Shown: in pieces, positions 1-7,450 of the stretch
How the letters are laid out: each line of letters starts with the position of its first letter
How positions within the stretch are numbered: position 1 is the first letter of the stretch
Virus record (IMG/VR): IMGVR_UViG_3300020395_000055
Coordinates: 1 to 31,934 of that record
Reading direction: 5' to 3' (one strand)
Origin: a virus
DNA length: 31,934 bases
Made by a program: the position numbers and the translations under genes
Notes under the pieces: model-generated
Told to the model about the DNA's origin: nothing
The model's input: only the letters and a program-made list of their open reading frames with translations
Database searches by the model: none

Positions 1-1454
1 AAGCCTTTAGATCGGAGAGAAGTGTTACCAAAGTTTGAGTTCGAGTTGGTAATCGAGAGGTCTCCTCCACTGTCAGCGAAGAAATGATCTCCGAATCCAA
101 CTGCGAAGACCGAGACGACTTGGATGAATGCATCGTTTGATGCCATGATGTGTCTGTGTCGCCAACCTTTTCGGTATTTTGCGAGTCCATTAATGTGAGC
201 ACCAGAGCCCGCAGCTTGGGCTTCATATGCTCCAGTACTCTGGTTGTAAAGAACGAATGCTCTGTCATCTTTCTGTAGCGATATACCCGTAAACTGGGCA
301 ACAACCATAGATTTAAAACCAGTTGCTTTGGCACCATCTGCATGCATGCCATTGATTCCCCATACAGAGCGAAGAGAATTGTTAAAGACGTATGGTGAAG
401 CACTATCAACTGTATCAATCTCGACTTTAACGAGTATGTTGTTACCTAGTGCATTACCAGATGGCTCAGCAGACATCTGATATGTAAATTGGTTTCCTTG
501 TGCAGAGGTTACCAGGAAACTACCATTATAGAGGAGAGCGTCTTGGTCAGTAGGACCAGTAACCCCAGATATATTAACAGCGACACCCACGGAGAATCCA
601 TGGTTCTTCGGATTACCGAGCTCATCGACTGTAAATGCTGTTGCAGTTTGTCCATTTCTAATAATCTGTGATACAGCGAATTCATCAGAAATAGGACCAA
701 CGATTCTGTTTTCCTCAACCCTCGCCTGCATTTGGTCTTGTGCAGGAACTCCAGAGGTATCAGGAATAACAGCGTATCCTTTTGATATCTTTTGGTAATA
801 TAATTCTAGATCTGGGATATCAGCAAACTCATAACATGTGAGTTTGTGGTGTGAGAAGTTTGGTGCAATCTGTGATAGGTCATCACGATAGTATACACCT
901 GTGCTATCACCATCAAAGAATGACATCTGCCAGAAATAGCAACCACCAGTGAGTTTAAATATAGCAGACTCAAGTGGTTCGTTAGCAGCAGTTATTCCCA
1001 GACTTCCTTGTACCGTAGGATAAGGTACATACTTAGGTACAATTTTCGTTCTTCTAAGGTCTGATCCAACAACTGAACAACCTCTGGGGACGACAACGCC
1101 ACCAGTAGACGAATTGAATTTATATAATTCGTTTGCAGCTGATGTAAGGTCAAAGTTTGTATTCTCATTAAATGGTTGAATCTGGTTATAATCTGACAAA
1201 CCTGGTCGGTTGTCGATTACATACTCAGAGGGATAGAGGTAGATACTGAATGCGTCAAATTCGTCATTACTTAATCCAACTCTATATGAAAATCTTGCTA
1301 CTTCTAGGAAAGCACGTTGCAACGTCTTAAACGGACGTAACGCTGAGTTACCTCTATTGTCGTAAGCATCCGATGCATCAAAATCGTCAGGGTTGACGTA
1401 AATAATACGACCAGTCCTTGACGTTATGATATTTTTAAGACGAGTAAGTGCCAT
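1..1454 (-). CDS. Large virion structural protein, tail-fibre or beta-helix type (partial, C-terminus outside window)
   Basis: The reading frame starts at the ATG at 1454-1452 and stays open to the window edge (484 codons), so the C-terminus is missing. The N-terminus (MALTRLKNIITSR, then a VNPDDFDASDAYDNRGNS-like stretch and RPFKTLQRAFLEVA at about residues 40-54) resembles the cap of right-handed beta-helix proteins such as pectate-lyase-like tailspikes, where a DG/N...PFKTLQxA motif is common. The rest is rich in Gly, Asn, Thr and short beta-prone segments. It is the third of three consecutive large structural genes downstream of a late-type promoter, so it probably belongs to the tail fibre or distal tail. 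A late-like AATAAATA element lies just upstream. Whether it contacts the host is inference. Confidence 0.75.
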   Translation of the reverse strand, partial: MALTRLKNIITSRTGRIIYVNPDDFDASDAYDNRGNSALRPFKTLQRAFLEVARFSYRVGLSNDEFDAFSIYLYPSEYVIDNRPGLSDYNQIQPFNENTNFDLTSAANELYKFNSSTGGVVVPRGCSVVGSDLRRTKIVPKYVPYPTVQGSLGITAANEPLESAIFKLTGGCYFWQMSFFDGDSTGVYYRDDLSQIAPNFSHHKLTCYEFADIPDLELYYQKISKGYAVIPDTSGVPAQDQMQARVEENRIVGPISDEFAVSQIIRNGQTATAFTVDELGNPKNHGFSVGVAVNISGVTGPTDQDALLYNGSFLVTSAQGNQFTYQMSAEPSGNALGNNILVKVEIDTVDSASPYVFNNSLRSVWGINGMHADGAKATGFKSMVVAQFTGISLQKDDRAFVLYNQSTGAYEAQAAGSGAHINGLAKYRKGWRHRHIMASNDAFIQVVSVFAVGFGDHFFADSGGDLSITNSNSNFGNTSLRSKG

Positions 1455-1475
1455 TGATGGATGATCCTTCTGATA

Positions 1476-1483
1476 TATTTATT
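1476..1483 (-). promoter_or_regulatory. Candidate late promoter (AATAAATA)
   Basis: On the minus strand the short gap between two structural genes reads CAATAAATATATC, close to the T4 late element TATAAATA. It lies about 22 bases upstream of the ATG at 1454. The position before a structural gene supports late use, but the element is not an exact match. Confidence 0.4.
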
Positions 1484-1491
1484 GGGTGGAA

Positions 1492-3675
1492 TTATCCTCC
1501 GATATTTACCTTGGACTGGTTTAATACAAGGAAATCTTCGGACTTCGTTTCGAACCCGTTTACAACATAACTAATATTCGCTGATGAAGAATACACCAAA
1601 ATATTCTCTCCAGGACCAACAACAATACTACTATTCTTGTCAGTTACCTTAGAATCTATGGCATTATCATAAAACATCCACTCAGCATCAGAGTATACAG
1701 ATGTTTGGTCAGTATGAATTGCTGTGCTGACTGTTGAAACATCAACTGTTAAGTTAGCACCACCTCCACCACCAAGTTGAGCATCATTAATTGTTAAGGT
1801 ATCAGATCCAGCATGTCCAAACCCACCATTAAGTAGGGTAATAGTTGCTGCACCAGATCCATCAACAACTACAGTTACCTTAGTAGTTGTAAGGTCTCCA
1901 GACCCACCTGTTGCGTTAGGTGAAATATTTGTGTAAGTACCAGCAGAGCGAGAAGCGTCAGCAGCACTGGGACTACCCAATGTCAATGCTTTACCAGTCA
2001 CTGCCTTAACCATGGTACGGTCACCATTATTAAGTGTAGGAGTATCATAGAATTCATCATTCGCTGCGAATGCTGAGGATCCTTCTCCTAATGAAACCAT
2101 TAAGTGACATAGTGATGCATCAAATGCTTGGACATATCCGTAAGGTCCTTCTGTAACACCACTTGGTTGAACTGTTTGAGTAACACCGTTGATAGTAAAT
2201 GTGTCACCAGCTACGAGTTGCTCACCAGCTACGTCATAGATATAAACCTCAGAATATACTGGGTCAAACTGTACCTGTACACCGAAACCATATCCAGTAG
2301 ATCCTTCTGCCAATGCTGTATCAGCATAAGCGAATAGGGAAACTTCAGTAGATGAAGTAACTGCAATAGAAGTATAAGCACCACTACTACCTGCGGTACC
2401 TACCTTACTAACACCAGCAGTATATTCAGTACCTGACCCATTAGGACCTTCAGCGTCATCAGATGACAGTTTCAGAGGATAGTTAGTATTACTATTATCT
2501 TCTAGGTTCCAGATATATGTCCTTCCTTGAGTCAACTGAATTGAAGTAGGAAGTATATGGTCAGTAGCACCAACACTTGTGCTGGATGAAATATATTTGG
2601 TTGTAATCAATGCCTCTGTGCTAACAGGGAAATCTACAGTAGCAGATGCGTTTGAAGTACCACCTTGAATAGTCTCACCTTCTGTCCAATAGTTTACAAG
2701 GTAAACACCGTTGTCAGTAAGTAGAGTAACGTTAACACCATTATTATGGTCAACGTCAGCAGTACCATATCTACCACGTTGCACTGTTAGGTCATTACCG
2801 TTAACAGCATCAATGGTTACAATCTCGTTATCAATCAGGGCTTTACCACCAGAAATAAATCCAGTAGAATCAGCAACCGTTAAAGTAGCATCTGAAGCAG
2901 CATAAGTACCACCCTCATCAATGGTTGTTACTGTTGCGGAAGCAGACCAGGCGTTTGATGCAAGACCAGCAGGAATAGACCTTGCAGTTGTCGCTAGTTG
3001 TCCTCTTGTAACAGTAAGAGTATTGGTTGAAGTGTTGATACCACTAGCATCAATCGTGACGACTTCTGTATCAGCAGATGCTTCTTGACCTAAGGTCAGA
3101 TACATTCCGTCACCAAGACCAGTGTTACGAGATACCTTAAATGTTGTTGCACCAGATGCTACTTCTGTATACTGTGCAGTCAAAGCGGTACCACTACCCT
3201 CAATTCCTCTAAAAGTTGCAGTAAATCCTGAAGTGCCACCAGTAAGGGTTTCACCTCCTGAAAATGTACCTGCAAGTGAGTCAGATCCCAATGAAAGTTG
3301 ACTGACAGGTGCTACCTTTAGATAATAGGTAACGTCAGACGTTGCTTTAAAGATATCAAGAATCTTACCACTCGCTGCATTAGTGGTTGTAAACTCGGTA
3401 CCTGGAATAGCAGCACTATACTGCAAACCTGGTAGGAGATCTAGTTTATAAGCACTAATGGGGTTACCTTTAGCAAACTTATATGCAGACGTATTAAGTC
3501 CATCCAAGTGTAATACTTGGTCATAATTACGCATTGCTATACGGTATGTACCAGCACTGCTATCTTGGTTACACACGTTAACAACTGTGCTACCAGTTAC
3601 AGTAGTTGGACACCTATAAAGCACCGTATTTGTAGTTGCCCCTGGTTTTGCCGAGGCTAGTTTTCCTGCTGTCAT
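1492..3675 (-). CDS. Virion structural protein, 727 aa, repeat-containing fibre-like
   Basis: This 727-residue protein is rich in Thr, Ser, Gly, Ala and Val with very few Cys, as in phage fibre and appendage proteins. It holds internal repeats. One unit pairs a D/N-x-E-V/I-VTIDA segment with a following LTV-x-RG segment, and occurs twice (roughly residues 200-230 and 285-305). Another short unit, GGETLTGGTSGFTATF, recurs as GETIQGGTSNASATV. The C-terminus carries a Gly-rich stretch (LGGGGGANLTVDVS) and ends in VNGFETKS-type beta-rich sequence. Only 7 bases separate its start from the upstream fibre gene, so the two are probably cotranscribed. I see no enzyme motif. Its likely place is the tail fibre or whiskers; the exact role is unknown. 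Confidence 0.75.
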   Translation of the reverse strand: MTAGKLASAKPGATTNTVLYRCPTTVTGSTVVNVCNQDSSAGTYRIAMRNYDQVLHLDGLNTSAYKFAKGNPISAYKLDLLPGLQYSAAIPGTEFTTTNAASGKILDIFKATSDVTYYLKVAPVSQLSLGSDSLAGTFSGGETLTGGTSGFTATFRGIEGSGTALTAQYTEVASGATTFKVSRNTGLGDGMYLTLGQEASADTEVVTIDASGINTSTNTLTVTRGQLATTARSIPAGLASNAWSASATVTTIDEGGTYAASDATLTVADSTGFISGGKALIDNEIVTIDAVNGNDLTVQRGRYGTADVDHNNGVNVTLLTDNGVYLVNYWTEGETIQGGTSNASATVDFPVSTEALITTKYISSSTSVGATDHILPTSIQLTQGRTYIWNLEDNSNTNYPLKLSSDDAEGPNGSGTEYTAGVSKVGTAGSSGAYTSIAVTSSTEVSLFAYADTALAEGSTGYGFGVQVQFDPVYSEVYIYDVAGEQLVAGDTFTINGVTQTVQPSGVTEGPYGYVQAFDASLCHLMVSLGEGSSAFAANDEFYDTPTLNNGDRTMVKAVTGKALTLGSPSAADASRSAGTYTNISPNATGGSGDLTTTKVTVVVDGSGAATITLLNGGFGHAGSDTLTINDAQLGGGGGANLTVDVSTVSTAIHTDQTSVYSDAEWMFYDNAIDSKVTDKNSSIVVGPGENILVYSSSANISYVVNGFETKSEDFLVLNQSKVNIGG

Positions 3676-3682
3676 TGTTTAT

Positions 3683-5026
3683 TTACCAACCTGATTGGAA
3701 GAATGATTGTAGTCTAAGTTGTCCTCCTAGGACAGGAGCTGCGATTGCACCACCAAAACTAATAGACACATCACTTATGTTATTAGTAGATAGAAGAGTT
3801 GCGTCTGCATCAGGGAACTGAATGTTTCGAGCACCCGTGATGTTCGTCATCTCAAACGTAATGATTCCATTAACGTCATTAGGGTTATTTATCTTAGCAT
3901 ATTCTAGGGTTTTATTGTATAGAGTCTGAGTTTTTCTCTCTGATACTAAGATATTTGTGGCGTTATTTGAATTAAGAGGTGCAGCAGGGTCGTTATCTGG
4001 GAAACCAAAGTCATATGTCTGGTTATCTTCAATATTTGATAGATCGAATCTAATCTTTCTACCCAATCCTTCTGCTGGATCAGTATCACAAAATACTGCT
4101 CCTTTGTAAACTTTATTCGTAATAGTTTGAGAGGAATCTTCTCCCACCACTGTGATATTTAGGTCTGGCCATACCACACTTCTATCCTGAGTGATTTGTG
4201 ATTGATCAAACAGTATGTAATTAGTAGGTGTGTTAGGGTCATTACTTGGTGTATTCGAGAATGTGGGGTTAACCATATTCTTGTTGAATAGATTCTGCTC
4301 AGTAATATCGTCAATCAATGTTGATTGAGTCTGTGCAGCACCAAAGTCAGGTAATTTGTAAGTATGGTCGCCTGGTGATTCCCATGCGTCAACCTCAAAT
4401 TTAGCAATCTTAGAAGTATCCGTAGAACCTGTAATCTGAAGCTCTGCGTCCTTAATAAGAAGCGTCTTGTTAGTTATAGTCTGGAATGTGTCATTTGCTA
4501 CCAATGTGGTGCTTGAAGCAGTTCCAACATTTGGTAAATCAAAACGACGTGTACCTGACTGTGTACTAATAGTATCTACATTGAAGTGTGCCCTCTTACC
4601 TGTGTTTTGGTCACCTTCAAGATAGAATTGCACGTCTGTCTGGATAATAGGTCCAGCAACTGTAAAGAATCCACTTCCTTGAGGTTGAAGCTCAATCGAA
4701 GAAGATGCTGATGCAGTATCTATTGCTTTTACGAGGAGAGTTGAAGATCCATCCGTGTTAGCTCTCCTACTATTATACAGTGCAGCAGTACCAAAAGTAA
4801 GTCCAATCTCATCGACTGCACTCTGGTACATGCCTGAATCTCGGTCGAGGTCGAAAGCTAATCCTGGTGCAGTCTGTGATCCAGCACTCACACCACGGAA
4901 AAGTTGATTAACCTTTGATTTCCTGTTGGGTATAAGAGGATCTGAGATAACAATAGGAAGAATAGCTTCACCAGTGACCAATGCATCTGCAATCGTTTCT
5001 AACTGGGATATTCTTTTAGTTGCCAC
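3683..5026 (-). CDS. Tail-fibre-like virion structural protein with about five imperfect repeats, 447 aa
   Basis: This 447-residue structural protein begins MATKRISQLETI. Its centre and C-terminal half are built from about five imperfect units of some 50-70 residues. Each has an [IR]xF[ED]-type strand, an R-x-[FI]-x-[LF]P[DN] segment, a TL[VIL] turn and a QT[IL][TY]NK[TV][LY] motif (for example FQTITNKTLLIKDA, SQTITNKVYKGAV, TQTLYNKTLEYAK). Such units are common in phage tail fibres, where they trimerise along a shaft. It is the first gene after the terminator at 5069-5095 and has an exact TATAAATA late element 28 bases upstream of its ATG, so it heads the late fibre operon with the two genes downstream. 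No receptor-binding tip is obvious. Confidence 0.75.
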   Translation of the reverse strand: MATKRISQLETIADALVTGEAILPIVISDPLIPNRKSKVNQLFRGVSAGSQTAPGLAFDLDRDSGMYQSAVDEIGLTFGTAALYNSRRANTDGSSTLLVKAIDTASASSSIELQPQGSGFFTVAGPIIQTDVQFYLEGDQNTGKRAHFNVDTISTQSGTRRFDLPNVGTASSTTLVANDTFQTITNKTLLIKDAELQITGSTDTSKIAKFEVDAWESPGDHTYKLPDFGAAQTQSTLIDDITEQNLFNKNMVNPTFSNTPSNDPNTPTNYILFDQSQITQDRSVVWPDLNITVVGEDSSQTITNKVYKGAVFCDTDPAEGLGRKIRFDLSNIEDNQTYDFGFPDNDPAAPLNSNNATNILVSERKTQTLYNKTLEYAKINNPNDVNGIITFEMTNITGARNIQFPDADATLLSTNNISDVSISFGGAIAAPVLGGQLRLQSFFQSGW

Positions 5027-5053
5027 TAGAATTCAGTACAATTCTTACAGTTT

Positions 5054-5061
5054 TATTTATA
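5054..5061 (-). promoter_or_regulatory. T4-type late promoter (TATAAATA)
   Basis: The minus strand reads CGTATAAATAAAAC, an exact match to the T4 late consensus TATAAATA, 28 bases upstream of the ATG of the fibre gene that starts at 5026. It lies just downstream of an intrinsic terminator, so it would restart transcription for the fibre genes. In T4, such elements are read by the gp55 sigma factor with gp33 as coactivator; a gp33 homologue is present in this window. Confidence 0.75.
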
Positions 5062-5068
5062 CGGGTAC

Positions 5069-5095
5069 AAAAAAAGAGAGGGCATAAATGCCCCC
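5069..5095 (-). terminator. Intrinsic terminator ending the talC-region operon
   Basis: On the minus strand GGGCA-TTTA-TGCCC forms a five-pair GC-rich stem with a four-base loop (5080-5093). It is followed by TCTC and a run of seven T (5075-5069). It lies downstream of the 52-residue gene ending at 5134 and upstream of the late promoter for the fibre operon, so it separates the two transcription units. Confidence 0.75.
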
Positions 5096-5133
5096 TTGTA
5101 CTATAACGTTGTGATTGGAAAAGATGAAAACAC

Positions 5134-5292
5134 TTATTCTAGCAACTTACTACACTGTCTTTCTGCTTGTCGGTCACCTGAATTCTCGATTATACAACTA
5201 TAGTATTCTGATTCTTTAGTTGGACTTCCAGGTGTCTGCTCTTCTAAGTGCTTCCACTCAGCTAACTGGTTATACGCTACAAGGTTATGCAT
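5134..5292 (-). CDS. Small conserved-type hypothetical protein, 52 aa
   Basis: I place the start at the ATG at 5292 because a strong ribosome binding site, GGAGG, lies 6 bases upstream. An in-frame GTG at 5367 would add 25 residues, but it sits only 2 bases after a TATAAATA late promoter, leaving no room for a leader. The 52-residue product (MHNLVAYNQLAEWKHLEEQ...) is hydrophilic and probably helical, with two Cys in the C-terminal half (YSCII and RQCSKLLE). There is no signal peptide or membrane segment. It is the last gene before the terminator. I do not recognise a family and propose no function. Confidence 0.7.
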   Translation of the reverse strand: MHNLVAYNQLAEWKHLEEQTPGSPTKESEYYSCIIENSGDRQAERQCSKLLE

Positions 5293-5367
5293 TTGTGTCC
5301 TCCAGGGTGTGCTACATGATAATTTTGGGTTTTCAGTGCATCTTGGTTTTTCCTCTCTTTCTGTCAC

Positions 5368-5375
5368 TATTTATA
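5368..5375 (-). promoter_or_regulatory. T4-type late promoter (TATAAATA) before the 52-aa gene
   Basis: The minus strand reads CTTATAAATAGTGAC, an exact late consensus, about 76 bases upstream of the ATG at 5292. It would allow late expression of this small gene independently of the sigma70-type promoter at the head of the region. Confidence 0.65.
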
Positions 5376-5419
5376 AGTCAAATGTGCTGAAATGACTACA
5401 TTTTAAGAAAAATAAATGC

Positions 5420-5668
5420 CTACGAGTTTATACCTAGAAACATTACATCAGGTGGTGCTGTCATTGGTTTCCTTGGTGCTGGTGCTTCAATTAGAATACC
5501 AAACCTATCGAGTCTATCAATACACTCCTCGACTGCTTCGGCCATTCGTTTGAATCCATTGCCAACGAAAATCTGTCCTGCAAAGACTGATACAGTGGCT
5601 GCACCCCAAAAGATGTAATACCACCTACTCTTTACTTGGTGTCTCTGTTTTTTCTTGCTCATCATCAT
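5420..5668 (-). CDS. Small single-span membrane protein, 82 aa
   Basis: The protein opens MMMSKKKQRHQVKSR, a strongly basic N-terminus, then a hydrophobic segment of about 20 residues (WYYIFWGAATVSVFAGQIFV, residues 16-35), then an acidic amphipathic helix and a Pro-rich tail (EAPAPRKPMTAPPD). The positive-inside rule suggests the N-terminus stays in the cytoplasm. Three consecutive ATG codons leave the start uncertain by up to six bases. It overlaps the end of the upstream 54-residue gene by 44 bases and runs toward the terminator. It could act at the host cytoplasmic or thylakoid membrane, but nothing in the sequence gives a specific function. Confidence 0.75.
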   Translation of the reverse strand: MMMSKKKQRHQVKSRWYYIFWGAATVSVFAGQIFVGNGFKRMAEAVEECIDRLDRFGILIEAPAPRKPMTAPPDVMFLGINS

Positions 5669-5789
5669 CTTTAATCTTCCCGACTATTCTATCATAATCT
5701 GACGCACTGTCAAGTATTGACTGTTTTAATTCTTCCAGACTCCATTGGTCTGCGATTTCTTCTTCTGGCCTTGGGTTTGAATCTGTCAT
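5625..5789 (-). CDS. Small acidic hypothetical protein, 54 aa
   Basis: This frame begins at the ATG at 5789, which overlaps the stop of the upstream cupin gene in an ATGA junction, and ends at TAG 5625. The predicted product (MTDSNPRPEEEIADQWSLEE...) is 54 residues, strongly acidic, Lys/Glu-rich at the C-terminus and probably helical. It fills what would otherwise be a gap of about 120 bases between two genes. The ATGA coupling and lack of other explanation support it as a real gene. No family is recognised. Confidence 0.65.
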   Translation of the reverse strand: MTDSNPRPEEEIADQWSLEELKQSILDSASDYDRIVGKIKDDDEQEKTETPSKE

Positions 5790-6259
5790 GAAAAACTTAA
5801 TGTGATACGTGGACCATGAACTATAGGGTCGTGGTACTCACCTTCTGGTATAAAAACTGCATCACCAGGACGTAGTTTTATAATCGCATCATCAAATCTA
5901 TATGTAACCTTACCCATTGCTTGAACGATTAAGACATCCATTGTGTCATTGTGTCTACCAAATGTGGATGTCTTCTTTGACATGGAGACATAAGTATGAA
6001 ACTCAGTCATTCCCCAATCCTTTTGCACCTTCTGACATACTGGTAGAAATGTATTAGGTACATATGATGACTCACATACTATGGTAGGGATTTCACCCCT
6101 AACCACCATCAACTTATCTTTAGTGTGTAGTGTGTAATTCTCATCATTATGTCTAATGCATATAAACTTATCCTCTTGCACATCAGCATCTATCTTCAGC
6201 ATGGCATCTTGCCATGTGATTTTACCTACCTCTGGTGCATATCCTTGGATAACTCTCAT
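5786..6259 (-). CDS. Cupin/JmjC-like Fe(II) dioxygenase-fold protein, 157 aa
   Basis: The C-terminal half is a cupin-type double-stranded beta-helix: GRHNDTMDVLIVQAMGK (residues 101-117), then LRPGDAVFIPEGEYHD (129-144) and GPRITLSF. His103-x-Asp105 with distal His143 forms the facial triad expected of cupin_8/JmjC 2-oxoglutarate oxygenases, and the PGDxxxIPxGxxH turn is characteristic. At 157 residues it is short for that family, so it may be a minimal domain. It overlaps talC upstream and the 54-residue gene downstream by ATGA junctions, so it is cotranscribed with talC. Substrate is unknown. A non-catalytic sugar- or metabolite-binding cupin is the main alternative. Confidence 0.7.
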   Translation of the reverse strand: MRVIQGYAPEVGKITWQDAMLKIDADVQEDKFICIRHNDENYTLHTKDKLMVVRGEIPTIVCESSYVPNTFLPVCQKVQKDWGMTEFHTYVSMSKKTSTFGRHNDTMDVLIVQAMGKVTYRFDDAIIKLRPGDAVFIPEGEYHDPIVHGPRITLSFS

Positions 6260-6939
6260 AATGCATCTAAATCACCACCATGTTTACCTATAGTAGCTTG
6301 TGCTTCTGCCCAATCTCTATCAAAAATGTCTAACCCTTTGTCTGTAAGGACGTGGCTATACATCTGGTCAAATACTTTGACAGGTATAGTGCATATCTGA
6401 GCACCATTATACCAACATCTTACTGCACGGTTGACCTCACGAATTGATGCTGCCAATACATGTGTAGTGAAATGTCCTTGTGCTCTATAAACATCTACGA
6501 TTGATCGGACAACCTCCAACCCAGCAATGCTATTGTCGTCCAACCTCCCAACAAAAGGACTGACGTAAGTAGCACCTGCCTTTGCAGATAGGATAGCTTG
6601 AGCAGCATTAAAGATAAGCGTAACATTTACTCGGATTCCCTCTGATGATAAAATTTTACATGCTGCGAGTCCACCTCGTGTGCATGGTACTTTAATTGTA
6701 GCGATGTCTTTGTATTTGTCAAAGAGTCGTCTACCTTCTGTAACCATCTCATCACCTGTGCCAACAACTTCCATACTAATGTCATGGAGACCCATACGGG
6801 CTAAGTCAGAGTATACATCCTCTGGTTGTCTTCCACTCTTAAGAATGAGGCTAGGGTTGGTGGTTACTCCATCCACTAAACCTGTCTTGAAGCATTTTTC
6901 GATTGCTCCAACATCTGCACTATCAATAAAAATTTTCAT
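6256..6939 (-). CDS. talC: Transaldolase, short fructose-6-phosphate-aldolase-like type (TalC)
   Basis: The protein is 227 residues and collinear with the small TalC/FSA transaldolases: MKIFIDSADVGAIEK (Asp6), DGVTTNPSL (residues 23-31, Asn28), TIKVPCTRGG (81-90) with the Schiff-base lysine at Lys83, VNVTLIFNAAQA, and VSPFVGRLDD. These are the catalytic loops of class I aldolases. Transaldolase moves a dihydroxyacetone unit between sugar phosphates in the pentose phosphate pathway. In cyanophages talC is a well-known auxiliary metabolic gene thought to push host carbon flow from the Calvin cycle toward NADPH and ribose for nucleotide synthesis. It is coupled by ATGA to the cupin gene and preceded by an overlapping 56-residue gene. 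The cp12 gene in the same window would act in the same direction. Confidence 0.95.
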   Translation of the reverse strand: MKIFIDSADVGAIEKCFKTGLVDGVTTNPSLILKSGRQPEDVYSDLARMGLHDISMEVVGTGDEMVTEGRRLFDKYKDIATIKVPCTRGGLAACKILSSEGIRVNVTLIFNAAQAILSAKAGATYVSPFVGRLDDNSIAGLEVVRSIVDVYRAQGHFTTHVLAASIREVNRAVRCWYNGAQICTIPVKVFDQMYSHVLTDKGLDIFDRDWAEAQATIGKHGGDLDAL

Positions 6940-7106
6940 GGATCAAATGGTCTGTAGGTTAATCTTTCCCAGATTCCTCTGGCACTAAGGTTATGCTCAC
7001 ATAATTTATGAGCCCATATTCTATCTTCTAAACTGACATCCCTATTAAGACGAGTCTGACACGCAATAATAGAGAGTCTCAGTCTATAGTCCCTACTCAA
7101 GGACAT
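6936..7106 (-). CDS. Small hypothetical protein, 56 aa, upstream of talC
   Basis: An ATG at 7106, overlapping the end of the 67-residue gene by 14 bases, opens a 56-codon frame ending at TGA 6936-6938, which overlaps the talC start in an ATGA junction. The product (MSLSRDYRLRLSIIAC...) is basic, with a likely helix, and ends RGIWERLTYRPFDP. The tight coupling at both ends and the absence of any other gene in this 150-base interval support it. No family is recognised. It contains two Cys and has no membrane segment or signal peptide. Confidence 0.7.
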   Translation of the reverse strand: MSLSRDYRLRLSIIACQTRLNRDVSLEDRIWAHKLCEHNLSARGIWERLTYRPFDP

Positions 7107-7296
7107 CTCGTTCTCTTACCCCATCTAGTGTATCCAAAATTGGTACTATTGAGATAATATTATCAATTTGTGACAACATATCTGCAATATGTTTTGATAT
7201 GTAAGGTTTTTCAGTTCTTGCACTAAATGATAACGCATTGCGTAAATCCTCTTGTGCTTCAATTAAACTTTCTTCTACTTGTTTACTTAGTGCCAT
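7093..7296 (-). CDS. Small helical hypothetical protein, 67 aa
   Basis: A longer frame reaches back to 7407. I choose the ATG at 7296, which overlaps the end of the upstream gene by only 14 bases and gives a compact protein (MALSKQVEESLIEAQEDLRN...). The 67 residues look almost wholly helical, with heptad-like spacing of Leu and Ile (ADMLSQIDNIISIVPILDTL). They could form a small coiled coil or helical bundle. It sits in a run of small genes leading to talC. No catalytic motif or known family is apparent. Confidence 0.7.
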   Translation of the reverse strand: MALSKQVEESLIEAQEDLRNALSFSARTEKPYISKHIADMLSQIDNIISIVPILDTLDGVRERDVLE

Positions 7297-7450
7297 CTTT
7301 AGTGTCCTCATGTAATTGCTGCGTTGCTTGTCGTTGAATGAAAGCACGTAGCTCAGGTGTCTCCTCCCACTCCCATAGTTGGTTGTGTTGTGGATTCTTT
7401 TTCTCAATCAAGTGAGTCTTCTTCACGTTTTCACTGCTCCGTAATTTCAT
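7283..7450 (-). CDS. Small hypothetical protein, 55 aa
   Basis: The start is set at the ATG at 7450, which overlaps the stop codon of the upstream oxygenase in an ATGA junction. An in-frame ATG five codons earlier is also possible. The product (MKLRSSENVKKTHLIEKKNP...) is hydrophilic and charged, with NQLWEWEETPELRAFI in the middle, and ends DTKDGTK. Its end overlaps the start of the 67-residue gene. Context suggests translational coupling with the oxygenase. The function is unknown. Confidence 0.6.
   Translation of the reverse strand: MKLRSSENVKKTHLIEKKNPQHNQLWEWEETPELRAFIQRQATQQLHEDTKDGTK

Noticed and set aside
5293-5367. GTG start giving a 77-residue form of the last early-operon gene
   Set aside because: The GTG is next to a late promoter and has no leader or ribosome binding site. 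The internal ATG with GGAGG at 6 bases is better.
5377-5400. AAATGT/ACATTT inverted repeat
   Set aside because: The stem is six A/T-rich pairs with a 12-base loop and no T run, so chance is a sufficient explanation.
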